Shown: piece by piece, positions 63,263-64,000 of the stretch | Layout: each line of letters starts with the position of its first letter | Position numbering within the stretch: position 1 is the stretch's first letter | NCBI GenBank assembly: GCA_037893245.1 | Contig: JBAIAA010000784.1 | Coordinates: 744,001 to 808,000 of the forward strand | Origin: Crossaster papposus | Lineage: Eukaryota; Echinodermata; Asteroidea; Velatida; Solasteridae | DNA length: 64,000 bases | Direction of reading: 5' to 3' | Program-made: the position numbers and the translations under genes | Notes under the pieces: model-generated | Told to the model about the DNA's origin: nothing | Databases searched by the model: none | Seen by the model: only the letters and a program-made list of their open reading frames with translations

Positions 63263-63486
63263 GGCATAGTGGCGCAGTTGAAGCATGCTGGGCCCATAAC
63301 CCAGAGGTCCGAGGATCGAAACCTCGCTCTGCTAACAAGTTTTTGGTATGACATGAGGTACTCGACTCGGAGTGACAAAGTAGACACTTTCTTGGTCAGT
63401 ACCCGAGAGTTTGGTTGACCACAACCTCGGTCTGCTCAGGATAATTATTTCCTTGAAAGTGATTTCATTTTCATTACAAAAAGTTA

Positions 63487-64000
63487 CGCAGCGTGGTGCA
63501 GTGGGATCGTGATGGGCCCATAACCCAGAGGCCCGAGGACCGAAACCTCGCTCTGCTAAAGAGGTATTTTTGCTTCACTGTTATTCAAATTTAATAATTA
63601 TTTTATAATGTTTTTATAATGTCTGCTTTTATTTTGTTTGTTGTTTTTCTAAATTTACATGAGGCATGGTGGCGCAGTGGAAGCTTGCTGGGCCTATAAC
63701 CCAGAGTGCCGAGGATCAAAACCTCGTTCTGCTGCTAATAAGTTTTTGGTATGACTTGAAGTACTCGACTCAGAGTGACAAAGTAGACCCTTTCTTGGTC
63801 AGTAACCGAGAGTTCGGATGGTCACAACCTCGGTCTGCTCAGGATAATTTTGTATTTGATAGGGATTTCATTTTCATTAAAAATAGTTACGCAGAGTAGT
63901 GCAGCGGGAGCGTGATGGGCCCATAGCCCAGAGGTCCGAGGACCAAAACCTCGCTTTGCTAACTAGGTATTTTTGCTTCACTGCTATTCACATTTAATAA
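63487..64000 (+). repeat. Return to regular register, cut by window edge
   Basis: D at 63487 (with GCAGCGTGG), A at 63663, A' at 63769 and C at 63890-63961 follow with normal spacing. TTTTATAATGTTTTTATAATG in the D-to-A spacer differs from the usual TTTTAGAATG. The window ends in the C-to-B spacer, so the array continues. Confidence 0.88.

Larger units (their letters stand above)
33343..63334 (+). tRNA. Cassette B copies in the second half of the window (coordinate list)
   Basis: Continuation of the B series; each copy is 72 nt on the + strand. Starts: 33343, 34144, 34945, 35746, 36540, 37341, 38135, 38929, 39731, 40532, 41326, 42128, 42922, 43724, 44526, 45269, 46069, 47279, 48890, 50094, 51302, 52103, 52904, 53705, 54507, 55482, 56283, 57086, 57887, 58688, 59489, 60289, 61090, 61890, 62691, 63263. 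Chimeric copies at 55308 and 63089 are listed separately. Notable variants: GGCACAG in box A at 33343; TGTCGCAG at 34945, 36540, 38135, 38929, 41326 and 42922; anticodon loop CTTATAA at 44526; CCTTGGATCG in the T-arm at 44526 and 52103; GAGTTCCG before the T-stem at 57887, 58688 and 60289; GAAGCATGC at 62691, 63089 and 63263 (also at 2847). Confidence 0.8.
1..64000 (+). repeat. Initiator-tRNA-derived tandem satellite array, ~801-bp unit
   Basis: The window is filled by direct head-to-tail copies of one unit. Distances between successive B cassettes are mostly 801 or 808 bp, with rarer values of 794, 800, 802 and 803. The 808 form has a 7-bp duplication in cassette C; the 794 form lacks 7 bp in cassette C or D. 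In the 801-bp form, cassette-to-cassette distances are A to A' 106, A' to C 121, C to B 174, B to B' 103, B' to D 121 and D to next A 176. All copies are on the same strand. No flanking single-copy DNA is present at either edge. Short open frames recur in every copy only because the repeat is homogeneous; none resembles a known protein. Confidence 0.97.

Noticed and set aside
1-64000. CRISPR-like array (regular repeats with spacers)
   Set aside because: The repeats are tRNA-shaped and the intervening sequences are themselves repeated rather than unique; no cas-like gene is present.
1-64000. tRNA-derived SINE cluster
   Set aside because: There is no poly-A or simple-repeat tail, no target-site duplications and no dispersed orientation; units are strictly head-to-tail.
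1-64000. Prokaryotic or phage tRNA cluster
   Set aside because: All cassettes derive from one eukaryotic initiator type, lack encoded CCA, have T-run terminators and show no other tRNA species or neighbouring genes.

Overview
The whole 64 kb window is one uninterrupted head-to-tail tandem array. I found no protein gene, no foreign insertion, no inversion and no unique sequence. The basic unit is about 801 bp (808 bp in some copies), all units read on the + strand, and the array runs off both ends. Each full unit holds six 72-nt cassettes derived from a cytosolic eukaryotic initiator tRNA-Met gene. I name them by order: A (29-100 in the first unit), A' (135-206), C (256-327), B (430-501), B' (533-604) and D (654-725). 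Three cassettes plus spacers make a half-unit of about 400 bp (A-A'-C and B-B'-D). Two half-units make the 801-bp unit, so the array is nested: tRNA, half-unit, unit, higher-order repeat. There are roughly 470 tRNA-like cassettes in the window.

The source is a eukaryote, probably an animal. The cassettes carry eukaryotic initiator marks: GGG/CCC at the base of the anticodon stem, a CCCATAA anticodon loop with C at position 33, an ATCGAAA T-loop (A54, A60), internal Pol III A and B boxes, no encoded CCA, and T-run terminators just downstream. The CGAGG/CCTCG T-stem is, from memory, closer to invertebrate (for example insect) initiator tRNAs than to the vertebrate form; this is a weak inference. 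The species cannot be named from the sequence alone.

Layout: 1-5.05 kb, dimeric higher-order repeat of 1,609 bp; 5.05-13.09 kb, two copies of a five-unit repeat of 4,019 bp; 13.1-22.2 kb, a mosaic with 3,204- and 4,005-bp periods; 22.19-33.34 kb, two nearly identical copies of a seven-unit repeat of 5,622 bp; 33.3-44.0 kb, mixed two- to four-unit repeats (clearest period 1,595 bp) that carry D cassettes lacking the anticodon; 44.0-46.4 kb, divergent units including one with a 57-bp loss of cassette A; 46.47-51.70 kb, a region where 403-bp half-units alternate with full units; 51.7-62.6 kb, nearly regular 801-bp units with one 174-bp insertion; 62.6-63.66 kb, a rearranged stretch with chimeric cassettes; 63.66-64 kb, a return to the normal register.

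There is no operon or pathway to describe. The question of interest is whether any cassette is a working initiator tRNA gene. Cassette B keeps the best body and D the best acceptor stem, but no cassette keeps the A1:U72 pair of eukaryotic initiators. The best reading is a tRNA-derived satellite whose Pol III promoter elements survive, homogenised by unequal exchange that sometimes broke inside the tRNA bodies.
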